Source: Streptomyces europaeiscabiei
GTDB lineage: Bacteria; Actinomycetota; Actinomycetes; Streptomycetales; Streptomycetaceae
Direction of reading: 5' to 3'
Assembly (NCBI RefSeq): GCF_001550375.1
Contig: NZ_LRTR01000829.1
Location: 1-64,000, forward strand
DNA length: 64,000 bases
The position numbers and the translations under genes are program-made. Shown here piece by piece: positions 10,651-20,073 of the stretch; position 1 is the stretch's first letter, and each line of letters starts with the position of its first letter. A model generated the notes under the pieces. The model searched no databases and was not told where the DNA came from. It saw only the letters and a program-made list of their open reading frames with translations.

Positions 10651-11949
10651 CTATGGATGGCTGTGGCACACGGACCAGACCTCTTCGAGGAATGCCGGGT
10701 AGTCCTCGCCGTAGGTGACCACGCCCGCGTACACCGCGTCCAGGGCGGCCTGGAGCGGGTCGGCGTGGGCGGCATCGGCCAGTGCGGGCAGGGCCATGTG
10801 CGGCTGCGACATCCGCAGGGACGGGTCGGGGGCCCCGATGACGACGGCCATGGTGTACGGGGCCGGGCTGTCGTCGGGCTGCGGTGCGGGCGGGCTCGGC
10901 GGTTTCGCCATGGCAGCCGCGGGGCCCACCACTGGCGGTGATTCCTGTGAGGGTTTTAGCAGAGGCTCCTGGCCCCCTGGGGGAACGGGCGGGTGGTAGG
11001 GCGGCCGTTCGGGCGGGATGGCCCGGCCGACGGTCCTGTTCGGGACACGCGGGTCCGAATCCAGTACCCGCCACAGGCGGTCCGGGTCGTCGAAGGGCGG
11101 CGGCAGCGGACGGCCGGCGGCCAGGGCCGTGAGGGCGTCGGAGATCCAGTCCAGGCCGGTCAGACCGGCCCTCTCGCAGGCCCGGCGGGCCGCGAGCAGG
11201 GCCACCGAGCGCTGGGTGGTGGGGCCGGCGGCGTCGATGGCGTGCAGGAGTGCGGGGTCGAAATCACGCAGGCCTCGGACGTTGCCGCCGACGGCGCGCA
11301 GAGCCTGGCTGGGCAGCTGCCCACCCCATTCCCACCGCTCGTGGGCGAGCAGGCGTTCTCGTTCTGCTTGCTGCTGGGTGAGGCGGGCTTGGTGTTCGGC
11401 TGCGGCGCGTTCGGCGGGTGTGGGAGGGGGCGGCTGCTGTCGGGCGTAGTCATGCCAGTAGGCGGCGTTCTGCGAGGTCTGCTTGAGTACCTGGTCGGGC
11501 CGCGGCGACGCGGGCCAGAACTGCAGCAGGTATCTGTCGAGTTCGGGTTCGTCGTCCGAGCGGGTGTCTTGCTCGCGTGCCGCGTCCATGCCTGTGGCGC
11601 AGTAGCGCACCCGGTAGTCGGTTTCTTCCAGGTCCAGCTCCCAGGTGTCCTCGCCTGCCCATTCCATGAGCACGCTGGTGGCGGACAGTGGGCGGAAGGA
11701 CACCTCCACGACGTCCTCCCATGCCGGGTCCAACGGCGGGGCCTGGTCGTGGACTTCGACGGTGAAGGGGACGCTGCCGGTGTGCAGCCCGGTCGTCAGC
11801 CACAGCGCCCCGGGAATCGCCGCCCCGCACAGTCCACTGCTCTGCCCGGCGAACGCCTCCGCGAGACCGGGACCGAAACCGTCCGGGTCACTCTCGACAT
11901 AGATCTGGCCGTAGTGAACATGTACCTCGCCATCGACGGGCCTGCGCAC
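10651..11949 (-). CDS. Unknown protein, 432 aa, left copy
   Basis: Mirror of 25054-26352. GTG start, with a charged AER/Q-rich stretch at about residues 175-205 and a proline-rich linker at about residues 310-365. No family is recognised. Confidence 0.65.
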   Translation of the reverse strand: MRRPVDGEVHVHYGQIYVESDPDGFGPGLAEAFAGQSSGLCGAAIPGALWLTTGLHTGSVPFTVEVHDQAPPLDPAWEDVVEVSFRPLSATSVLMEWAGEDTWELDLEETDYRVRYCATGMDAAREQDTRSDDEPELDRYLLQFWPASPRPDQVLKQTSQNAAYWHDYARQQPPPPTPAERAAAEHQARLTQQQAERERLLAHERWEWGGQLPSQALRAVGGNVRGLRDFDPALLHAIDAAGPTTQRSVALLAARRACERAGLTGLDWISDALTALAAGRPLPPPFDDPDRLWRVLDSDPRVPNRTVGRAIPPERPPYHPPVPPGGQEPLLKPSQESPPVVGPAAAMAKPPSPPAPQPDDSPAPYTMAVVIGAPDPSLRMSQPHMALPALADAAHADPLQAALDAVYAGVVTYGEDYPAFLEEVWSVCHSHP

Positions 11950-12357
11950 TTCACACCCTCCCCGATACGAGTGTGCGCCGGATGCGGCAGTCCCTCATAG
12001 GTGGCACGGAGATGGCGCCTTGTGACGGGCGGCGTCGGCCGAGGCCGGTGAGCGGCGAGGCTGCCTGGACCATGGTGGGCGGGCCTTCTTCCTGAGATGG
12101 GGCAGGGGTGTGCGGCGGCCGACGGCGGGACGGCAGCCACGCTACCGGCTCGGTCCCGGGCCGGCTGGGAGAAGTACAGTTACTTCCCAGGCCACAGGCT
12201 GTACGCCGTCACTTTTCGACACGGTTGCGCCCGGGCCCCCTGGATCTGGTCGTGCGTGCGACGGCCGACCGTCGGCCGTCCGGCAGGGGAGGATGCCCGG
12301 GAGGCGCTGCGGTCGCTCGTCTTCGGCCGTTGCGGTAAGTGCCGCCGGGCACCGCGA
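11950..12357. other. Intergenic region with two inverted repeats, left copy
   Basis: Mirror of 24646-25053. It contains a perfect 21-base inverted repeat at 12260-12280 (GACGGCCGAC, one base, GTCGGCCGTC) and an imperfect 26-base one at 12165-12190. No gene is supported. Confidence 0.5.
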
Positions 12358-15300
12358 TCACCCTCCTTGCCGGGACGGCGACCTTTTCCAGGCCTGGGTG
12401 AACAGCTCGTGCAGCGGGAGCGGGGAGAGCAGGCGGCAGAACGGGCCGTATATGTCTTTGCCGTTGGAGTTGGGGGCGGCGTACGGGGTGAGTTTGGCCG
12501 TCTCCAGGGGGAGGTGTGGGGTCTTGAGGTCGGTCCAGGGGCCCGGGATGAAGGCGGTACGGCCCGCGCGGGGGCGTTTGCCGGTCTCGGTGAGGCCGCT
12601 GGTGGCGAGGGCGGACTGCGCGGCTTTGTGGCGGGCCGGGGACCAGGCGTTCCAGCGGCGGATGTTGCGGTCCGTGGGGTGGGCGAGGGTAAGGAGCTGG
12701 AGGTGGAGGGCGGCGGCGTCCTCGTCGAGGGAGAGGGCGGTGGCGACCTCGCCGACCAGGGCCGGGACGCTGAGGAGGGGATTAGCTTCGTAGGAGCCGG
12801 GCGGCACCGGGGTGGTGGCGGCGCGCTGGACCATGCGGGCCAGGCCGCCGTCGGGGGTGTAGAGCTGGGTGACGTCGGGGGTGGAGGCTCGGAGGAAGAC
12901 GTTGCCGTTCGGGACGGTGACGACGAGGCTGCCGTTGTCGTACGCCGACGGGAGCGTGTGACCGTCCGGCTGGTAGGGCCTGCTGCGCAGGTGGAGCCGG
13001 CCTTCGTACGGCTTGAAGGACGGGGCCGTCGCCACGGATGCAGCCTGGTCCGGGCGGGGGGCCAGGGGGATCAGGTACGTCGGGGAGTCCAGCAGGGTGC
13101 GCAGGTCTTGGTACAGACCGGTGGCCCAGGTGACGGACGGGTCGCCCACGGGGCGTTCGGTGAGCGCCCAGGCCAGGGCCGTCGCCGGGACCACGTGCGG
13201 CAGGTCGTCGGGGTGTATCCAGGAGCCGGTCGTGCCGTCGGACTCGTCGCGGTGCAGGGAGAAGTGCCCTGAGACGCTGCCCTCGGCCAGTGTGAACCCC
13301 TTGTCCTGGGCGGGGATCGCCTCGCCCCTCGCGAGGCGGTGGGCCCAATCACCGGTGATGCCGAGGTCGGTCTCCAGGCCGTCGGCCAGGTGCTCGTCGA
13401 CGTACGGGGTCCGCCCGACGCGCCCGGTCCAGGCGTCGGCCATGCGCTCGGCGGCGGCGACCATACCGTCCTCCGTCCAGAGGCCGGGCAGTTCGGCCGG
13501 GTCGTCGGGCAGGCCCGCCGCGAGGACGGCCAGTCTGCCGGAGGACCCGAGCCGGTATTCGCCGTATGCCCAGGCCAGGCTCTGGCTCGCGTTGTACGGC
13601 GCCGACCGCAGCAGTTTGTCGTACTCCTTCCCGGCGCCGTAGGGCAGGCCACCCAGCGTCAGGGCGGAGATGGCCCGCCGTACGCCTGTGCGGCGGGAGA
13701 ACGCCTCCAGCGCGGCGGGCGAGAGGGGCAAGGGGCCCCGCGCCGCGAGGAGTTCGAGCAGTCGGGCGAGACGGGTACGGTCGTCACGGGTGAGCGTGAC
13801 GGTCGTGCACCCGGTGGCCTCCGCGGGTGCCGGGTCCGTGGCCCGCTGGACGAAGCGCTCCCCGGTGTCACCCTTGACACCCGGGTCGTCCGGTGGTCCG
13901 GATGCGATCACCCGGCCCTCCGCCCGGTGCGCCGCGAGCGCGGACGCCGGTGCCTGCCCCGTGCGCCAACTGCTGCCGCCCTCTGCGAAGGGCTGTTCGC
14001 GCCAGGTCTCCAGCAGGGCCAGCAGACAGGCCCGTTCGGAATCGGCGGTCGTGGACATGAGCGCTCGCCAGGCCACCGCGTCGATCGAGCCGAGCAGCAC
14101 GGTCCAGTCGACGGGCCGGGCCGCAGGCGCGAGACGGCGGGTCTCGTCGTCGATCTCGCCGCGCAGGTGGCGGCCGTCGGCGGCCAGAGCGGTGAGCATG
14201 GCGGGCTGCGGCTGGGGCCTGGGAGCCTTGTAGTGCACGGGTTCGTCCCGCAGGCCGCGCAGTGCGGTGGTCAGCTCCGTGTCCGGTACGGGGTTCTTCA
14301 GCGTGACGGCGGGTGCGGACCGCATGACGCCGACCCGCCGGGAGAGCTCCTCGCGGCGGCGCCGCACGTCGGCGGCCAGGCGGACCGCGCGCAGCACGCC
14401 GTCACGGAGGTCGGGGTCCGTCAACTCCGGCATTACCTCCAGCAGTACGTCGGTGAGGCTGGCCGGGGAGTCGAGGAGACGGCGTACGGTCTCGTCGTCG
14501 ACCGCACGCAGCGCGGCCGAGGCCGCCGGGTCCCGGGGGACGAGGAAGTGCCAGTACGCGGGCGGGGGGAACGGCATGGGTCCGGCGGCGGCCGGCGGCT
14601 TGTGCCACGGGTGCTTGGGGTCCGGGAAACCGCGGACCTCCCACAGCAGCGAACCGTCTTCGACCGCGGCGCATCGGACGTTGATCTGCTCCGCCAGCAC
14701 GCCGTCCTCGCCGCCCTCGGGCAGCCGCAGGATGCCCCATGGGTCCTGGCCCTGCCGTGAGACCCGGTAGGTCGCCTCGCGCCCGTCGATTCCCTCCAGG
14801 ACGAACCGGTCGGGTGCGTTGTTCCGGTACTTCGTACGGAACAGCACCCGGAAACCGACCAGGGAACCGGCCTGTCCCAGCGGGGACTCGGGGGCGCCCG
14901 GCGGCATCGGGGCCAGGGAGAGGGTCTCCTTGAAGACCGCAGTGCCCGGGGGCAGGGTGCCCGTGCCGGGGAAGTCCGGCAGGGTGGTGTCCTCGGTACG
15001 GGCGCCGGTGGTCGGGTCGACGCGGGCCCATCCGTCCCCGTACACCTGCGCGCTCCACACCCGCTTGCCGTCCGACATCTGTAGTTCGTGGTTGTCGATG
15101 CCCTCGCGGCCGCCGGGGCGCAGCACCCGCTCGCCGTCGTGCCGGCCGTCGCCGTCGGCGGTCTCGAACTGGAAGCCGAGGGCACCGTCGATGGAGCCGC
15201 CGTACGGCACCATGCCGCTGGCGTTCTCCGGCTCGAAGACCTCGTCGGGGGCGTCCGCCCAGAAGGCGCGGTCACTGCAGTAGGGGTTCGTGTCCGTCGT

Positions 15301-16929
15301 CCAGGCGACCAGGAACTTCCCGCCCACGTAGTGCACGGTGTGCAGGGTCGCGTCGTCCGGGACGCGGTAGGTGCAGGAGGCGCGGCGGCCTGCGTGGTCG
15401 ACGGCGATGGCCCGGTCGCGGGAGTACAGCGTCAGCACGGGCCAGGTGCAGGTCACGGCCGTGATCTCGGCGAGGGGCAGTTCGGTGAGGGCGTCCTCCA
15501 GCGCGGGCCAGCCCAGTTCCTCCGGCAGCCCGGCCCGCAGGGCGCGGGTCAGCGGGCCGGTCAGGTCGAGGGAGGCGAGGGCCTCCTCGATGCCGTCCAG
15601 CGCGGTGGCGGTGGGGCGGTCCAGGAGGGTGGTCAGTTCGTCGATCGCCTCGTGGGCCGCACCGAGCCCGCCGCCGCGCAGGGCGTCGAGCAGGCTGTTG
15701 ATCCGGGTCAGGACCTCGGCGGCGATGCCCTCGTTGCCCGGCAGCCGGGTGATCGCCGTACCGCCTCCGCCTCCGCCCCGTTCACGGCTGTGCAGGCCTT
15801 CATGGACCGTGCCCTCCAAGCGGCGGCCGAAGACCGGATGCGCGGCCACCGCCTTCAGATCGCGGCGCGAGCGGTCGCCCCAGAACTGCAGCAGGACCGT
15901 CTCGCCCGGGTCGTGCACCTCGATGCCCTCGGCCAGGCAGGCGTCCAGCAAATCCGCGTCGATATCGGTGAGGTGCCGCCACTTGGTCTCGTGCAGCCGC
16001 ACTGGCTCGCCCGCCGCGCGCAGGCGCGGGGCGAACAGCGCCAGCAGCTCGAACAGCTCGGGCGGCATGGGCTGACGGGAGACACCGCCGTACGGAACCT
16101 GGCGGTACGCGTACTCTCGGGCGAACCGGCTCAGCCAGGCGCTCAGCCCGCCGTCCGGGGTGATGCGCCCCGCCGCCACCGACTCGGCCGCTCCGGAGCG
16201 CAGCAGCAGACGCACCCAGGGGGCGGAGTCCGCCCGCGTCGGCGGAAACAGGTCCAGCAGCACCGCCTGCACGGCGTCATCCTGCGGATGCTTGGCCATC
16301 ACGGCCGCCGCCGCGTCCAGCAGGGCGTTCGGCACTGCCTTGCCGTGTGCCCCGCGCAGCGCCACGCCCAGCAGCCGGGCCTCCTCGTCCGTGCCCAGCC
16401 CGGCGGCCCGGGCGGAGGAACGGATCAGCTTGGCCAGGTCGGCGGGGAGGTCACCGGGAGAGGCCGCCCAGGCCTCCAGCAGCCGTATGGTCTCCTGGTG
16501 CGCCCGCTCCGGCGGCAACGTTGCCGCCAGTCGGCCCTGATGGGTCGTCAACTCCTTGGCGGGCAGCGCACCGGCCCGCGCGAACATCAGCACGTTCTCC
16601 CGGAGCCGGTCCGTGTCCACGGGCAGCGCGTGGTCCCGCTCGGCCTTCCGGGCGAGGGCGTAGGCGCGGCTCGCCTGCTTGGGGAACGAAAGGCTCATGC
16701 GGTGGGCGACGGAGTCCCAGAACGGCGGCAGGTGCGCCGGGGGCAACCGCCGTGCCCGCCAGGTCATGTCGTCCAGAAACCGGCCCGGCTTCTCGTGTGT
16801 CCGGAACAGGCCCGACTCGGCTGCCTCCATCAACTCGCGCGCGGCCGGCTCGGCGCCCGCGTCGTGGGTGAGGACCCAGTCGACGTACGGCACCAGGGAG
16901 TTGGGTTTCGGAGGCAGCGTGACGGTCAT
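12358..16929 (-). CDS. Giant unknown protein, about 1523 aa, left copy
   Basis: Mirror of 20074-24645. The frame is open throughout on the minus strand. See the right copy for composition and start choice. Confidence 0.8.
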   Translation of the reverse strand: MTVTLPPKPNSLVPYVDWVLTHDAGAEPAARELMEAAESGLFRTHEKPGRFLDDMTWRARRLPPAHLPPFWDSVAHRMSLSFPKQASRAYALARKAERDHALPVDTDRLRENVLMFARAGALPAKELTTHQGRLAATLPPERAHQETIRLLEAWAASPGDLPADLAKLIRSSARAAGLGTDEEARLLGVALRGAHGKAVPNALLDAAAAVMAKHPQDDAVQAVLLDLFPPTRADSAPWVRLLLRSGAAESVAAGRITPDGGLSAWLSRFAREYAYRQVPYGGVSRQPMPPELFELLALFAPRLRAAGEPVRLHETKWRHLTDIDADLLDACLAEGIEVHDPGETVLLQFWGDRSRRDLKAVAAHPVFGRRLEGTVHEGLHSRERGGGGGGTAITRLPGNEGIAAEVLTRINSLLDALRGGGLGAAHEAIDELTTLLDRPTATALDGIEEALASLDLTGPLTRALRAGLPEELGWPALEDALTELPLAEITAVTCTWPVLTLYSRDRAIAVDHAGRRASCTYRVPDDATLHTVHYVGGKFLVAWTTDTNPYCSDRAFWADAPDEVFEPENASGMVPYGGSIDGALGFQFETADGDGRHDGERVLRPGGREGIDNHELQMSDGKRVWSAQVYGDGWARVDPTTGARTEDTTLPDFPGTGTLPPGTAVFKETLSLAPMPPGAPESPLGQAGSLVGFRVLFRTKYRNNAPDRFVLEGIDGREATYRVSRQGQDPWGILRLPEGGEDGVLAEQINVRCAAVEDGSLLWEVRGFPDPKHPWHKPPAAAGPMPFPPPAYWHFLVPRDPAASAALRAVDDETVRRLLDSPASLTDVLLEVMPELTDPDLRDGVLRAVRLAADVRRRREELSRRVGVMRSAPAVTLKNPVPDTELTTALRGLRDEPVHYKAPRPQPQPAMLTALAADGRHLRGEIDDETRRLAPAARPVDWTVLLGSIDAVAWRALMSTTADSERACLLALLETWREQPFAEGGSSWRTGQAPASALAAHRAEGRVIASGPPDDPGVKGDTGERFVQRATDPAPAEATGCTTVTLTRDDRTRLARLLELLAARGPLPLSPAALEAFSRRTGVRRAISALTLGGLPYGAGKEYDKLLRSAPYNASQSLAWAYGEYRLGSSGRLAVLAAGLPDDPAELPGLWTEDGMVAAAERMADAWTGRVGRTPYVDEHLADGLETDLGITGDWAHRLARGEAIPAQDKGFTLAEGSVSGHFSLHRDESDGTTGSWIHPDDLPHVVPATALAWALTERPVGDPSVTWATGLYQDLRTLLDSPTYLIPLAPRPDQAASVATAPSFKPYEGRLHLRSRPYQPDGHTLPSAYDNGSLVVTVPNGNVFLRASTPDVTQLYTPDGGLARMVQRAATTPVPPGSYEANPLLSVPALVGEVATALSLDEDAAALHLQLLTLAHPTDRNIRRWNAWSPARHKAAQSALATSGLTETGKRPRAGRTAFIPGPWTDLKTPHLPLETAKLTPYAAPNSNGKDIYGPFCRLLSPLPLHELFTQAWKRSPSRQGG

Positions 16930-17575
16930 GCGGAAGATCGTGACACGCGCCACTGACAGTCAGGCATGATCCGCCCCCAGAGGCCTGGCCGCCCTCGATA
17001 TCCCGCTGTACAAGAGGATTCCCACACCACTTCGCTCAGCCATAGATCAACATGCAGGTAGCCGGCGGCGCGCTCCACGGCGCGTGAGAGGCAGCGCTGC
17101 GCCGAGTTCCGTGCGCGGTTCCGTACAAGGCCCCCCGTCCCGCCCGTTGTGACCGTGGTGCGAGCAAGATGGGCGTCCTCGCCTGTCGGGACGAATCCAA
17201 GGAGGCGCCCCCTCGGGCTTTCCGGCGTAGGGGTGCGCCTCTTGCTGTGTGCTGCGGGGCCTCCGCCGGAGCGCGGGCAGAGCAGTGCATCGGTCGATGA
17301 CCTGCTGTACGTGGGGCCGGGTGTAGGCCCCGGACAATCAGCCGGTGAGGACGGCGTACGGGTCCGGGGCCTGGGGCGGGTGTCCCGTCACCCCATGGGC
17401 TAGGCGATGGGGCGAGTGGTCCGCCCTCTATGCGGGTGGCTCGTCCAGGTGAATCCGCACCGCCGCGATGAACGCGTCGAGTGTGGGTTTGATGGCGGCG
17501 GAGGCATCTACGATGCGGCGGGCTTGAGGCGGGGGGTCGCATGGGCCGCCACTGCTGCCGCAGCGTGCCGAGCTG
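16930..17575. other. Gene-poor 646 bases, left copy
   Basis: Mirror of 19428-20073. No start, domain or complete frame is supported. It is the leader of the giant gene on the minus strand and precedes the YrhB-like gene on the plus strand. Confidence 0.35.
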
Positions 17576-17850
17576 GTGTCGGGTGAGCAGGCCCGCGTCT
17601 CTTGTTCGCCGTCCGGCTCGTGGAGGCGCAGCTGGAGCGTGAGTCGCAGGGGCAGCTGCGAGTGACACATGTCGAGGAGCACGAACTGGTGTGGGTTGTC
17701 GCCTACCAGTCGGCGGAGTACCTGCGGACGGGAGACCCCTCTCGGATGCTGGTGGGTGGTGGCCCGTTTCTCGTCGATCGCGTTGCACGACCCTGCTGCA
17801 CCTCGCCGCCCTCCTCCCAACGGCACTCAGTGCAGCGCACCCCGGCGTAG
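17576..17850 (+). pseudogene. YrhB-like (Imm35-type) protein with frameshift, left copy
   Basis: Mirror of 19153-19427. The frame changes near 17600. The second frame carries the VWVVAYQSAEYLRT core and a GPFLVDRV tail typical of YrhB-domain proteins. Confidence 0.5.
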
Positions 17851-18388
17851 TGGTCTCCGCGGTCGTAGTCGGTCGCACCCCACTGTTTCGAACTTGGCTG
17901 GCGGGGCGCCGCAGTTGGGGCAGATCACGTAGACGTCGGCTCCGTGAAAGAACACGGCCTCGATGGTCGCCTCGTCCAGGAGCTGTTGGACGCCTTGAAG
18001 GAATCCGGTGGTATCGACCCAAGATCTTGTTGACGGCGGTCTGGTCGTCGTCATCGGTCACGGAGACCCAGTACAGGGGGCGGAGGAGCGCCGGGAGTGG
18101 CGTGTCGTCCAGGCAGACCGGGATGATCCTGAGTCCGTCTTCCAGTCGCCGGATGATCGCAGTCTCCAACTCGGACTTGACCCACTCCGACGTGCTGGCG
18201 CGCTCGGACCAGCAGACGAGCACGGTGTCGACCGTGTCCAAGGCGACCCCGACTTTGCCAGGAATGGAGTCGCCGGGGCTCAGTTCCCACTCATCGAGCC
18301 AGATGTCCACGCCGCCCAACCGCAGCTTCGTGGCGAAGGAGCGAACGGCAGGCTTGTCCTTATGGGTGTGGGAAACGAACGCGCGCAC
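17703..18388 (-). pseudogene. TIR-domain/zinc-ribbon protein, two frameshifts, left copy
   Basis: Mirror of 18615-19300. It is the gene nearest the palindrome axis, pointing away from it. It overlaps the convergent YrhB-like gene. Confidence 0.65.
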
Positions 18389-18481
18389 TGCTGCGCCTTG
18401 TCATCCCAAAGACCTAGGACCAGATTATCGTCAAGATGACATTTTCGCATCTGCATTCAGGCACTCCGACTCCGGCCTCGG

Positions 18482-18521
18482 GGAACAGCGGAGCAGCCGA
18501 TATCGGCTGCTCCGCTGTTCC
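18482..18521. other. Axis of the palindrome, zero spacer
   Basis: The sequence is self-complementary around CCGATATCGG, with the axis between 18501 and 18502 and no unpaired spacer base. A direct snap-back of a single strand needs a loop of a few bases. A zero spacer therefore fits end-to-end joining of two identical ends, replication of a closed hairpin end, or a read or assembly fold-back. The 110 bases beside the axis do not contain the packed short palindromes of archetypal Streptomyces telomeres. Confidence 0.9.
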
Positions 18522-18614
18522 CCGAGGCCGGAGTCGGAGTGCCTGAATGCAGATGCGAAAATGTCATCTTGACGATAATCTGGTCCTAGGTCTTTGGGAT
18601 GACAAGGCGCAGCA

Positions 18615-19300
18615 GTGCGCGCGTTCGTTTCCCACACCCATAAGGACAAGCCTGCCGTTCGCTCCTTCGCCACGAAGCTGCGGTTGGGCGGCGTGGACAT
18701 CTGGCTCGATGAGTGGGAACTGAGCCCCGGCGACTCCATTCCTGGCAAAGTCGGGGTCGCCTTGGACACGGTCGACACCGTGCTCGTCTGCTGGTCCGAG
18801 CGCGCCAGCACGTCGGAGTGGGTCAAGTCCGAGTTGGAGACTGCGATCATCCGGCGACTGGAAGACGGACTCAGGATCATCCCGGTCTGCCTGGACGACA
18901 CGCCACTCCCGGCGCTCCTCCGCCCCCTGTACTGGGTCTCCGTGACCGATGACGACGACCAGACCGCCGTCAACAAGATCTTGGGTCGATACCACCGGAT
19001 TCCTTCAAGGCGTCCAACAGCTCCTGGACGAGGCGACCATCGAGGCCGTGTTCTTTCACGGAGCCGACGTCTACGTGATCTGCCCCAACTGCGGCGCCCC
19101 GCCAGCCAAGTTCGAAACAGTGGGGTGCGACCGACTACGACCGCGGAGACCACTACGCCGGGGTGCGCTGCACTGAGTGCCGTTGGGAGGAGGGCGGCGA
19201 GGTGCAGCAGGGTCGTGCAACGCGATCGACGAGAAACGGGCCACCACCCACCAGCATCCGAGAGGGGTCTCCCGTCCGCAGGTACTCCGCCGACTGGTAG
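18615..19300 (+). pseudogene. TIR-domain/zinc-ribbon protein, two frameshifts, right copy
   Basis: The first 124 codons form a TIR domain: FVSHTHKDK at residues 4-12, WLDEWEL at 30-36, and VCWSERAS..WVKSE at 58-73. Glu73 sits where catalytic Glu lies in NAD-cleaving TIR domains (WVxxE). Near 18985 the frame shifts to one reading TTGFLQGVQQLLDEATIEAV and a CPNC pair, and near 19125 it shifts again to DYDRGDHYAGVRCTEC, which supplies the second Cys pair of a zinc ribbon. Three consecutive protein-like frames imply one ancestral protein of about 220 codons. The GTG start at 18615 is chosen because TIR domains begin this way; the ribosome site is weak. A role in NAD-based defence is inferred from TIR families. 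The breaks may be decay or uncorrected read errors. Confidence 0.65.
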
Positions 19301-19427
19301 GCGACAACCCACACCAGTTCGTGCTCCTCGACATGTGTCACTCGCAGCTGCCCCTGCGACTCACGCTCCAGCTGCGCCTCCACGAGCCGGACGGCGAACA
19401 AGAGACGCGGGCCTGCTCACCCGACAC
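19153..19427 (-). pseudogene. YrhB-like (Imm35-type) protein with frameshift, right copy
   Basis: A GTG at 19425-19427 opens VSGEQARV, then a shift of frame near 19403 leads into VRLVEAQLERE, VWVVAYQSAEYLRTGDPS and GPFLVDRV. This order and spacing match small YrhB-domain proteins, which are often annotated as immunity protein 35. The last 15 codons run antisense to the zinc-ribbon tail of the TIR gene, so the two genes are convergent and overlap. Family members occur beside polymorphic toxins; no toxin partner is visible here. The call rests on the core motif only. Confidence 0.5.
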
Positions 19428-20073
19428 CAGCTCGGCACGCTGCGGCAGCAGTGGCGGCCCATGCGACCCCCCGCCTCAAGCCCGCCGCATCGTAGATGCC
19501 TCCGCCGCCATCAAACCCACACTCGACGCGTTCATCGCGGCGGTGCGGATTCACCTGGACGAGCCACCCGCATAGAGGGCGGACCACTCGCCCCATCGCC
19601 TAGCCCATGGGGTGACGGGACACCCGCCCCAGGCCCCGGACCCGTACGCCGTCCTCACCGGCTGATTGTCCGGGGCCTACACCCGGCCCCACGTACAGCA
19701 GGTCATCGACCGATGCACTGCTCTGCCCGCGCTCCGGCGGAGGCCCCGCAGCACACAGCAAGAGGCGCACCCCTACGCCGGAAAGCCCGAGGGGGCGCCT
19801 CCTTGGATTCGTCCCGACAGGCGAGGACGCCCATCTTGCTCGCACCACGGTCACAACGGGCGGGACGGGGGGCCTTGTACGGAACCGCGCACGGAACTCG
19901 GCGCAGCGCTGCCTCTCACGCGCCGTGGAGCGCGCCGCCGGCTACCTGCATGTTGATCTATGGCTGAGCGAAGTGGTGTGGGAATCCTCTTGTACAGCGG
20001 GATATCGAGGGCGGCCAGGCCTCTGGGGGCGGATCATGCCTGACTGTCAGTGGCGCGTGTCACGATCTTCCGC
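19428..20073. other. Gene-poor 646 bases, right copy
   Basis: A short plus-strand frame ends with DPYAVLTG and a TGA near 19665, which resembles a protein C-terminus, but no upstream body is open. Another frame from 19666 has no domain. The region carries the leader of the giant gene. No clear -10/-35 pair or ribosome site was found just before 20074. Confidence 0.35.

Larger units (their letters stand above)
1..18501. repeat. Left arm of a 37-kb inverted repeat
   Basis: This arm is the reverse complement of 18502-37002. I checked the pairing at position 1 (its first ten bases are the complement of 36993-37002), at the axis, and through the mirrored gene coordinates, which all sum to 37003. 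No mismatch was noticed. The arm touches the window edge, so its true left end is unseen and the repeat may be longer. Confidence 0.97.

Noticed and set aside
15088-16956. 622-codon frame antisense to the giant gene
   Set aside because: It is a GC-skew shadow, rich in Arg, Gly and Gln, without domain or start signal.
18502-18615. Possible archetypal Streptomyces telomere at the axis
   Set aside because: The characteristic GC-rich start and series of short palindromes are absent; the only palindrome there is the axis itself.
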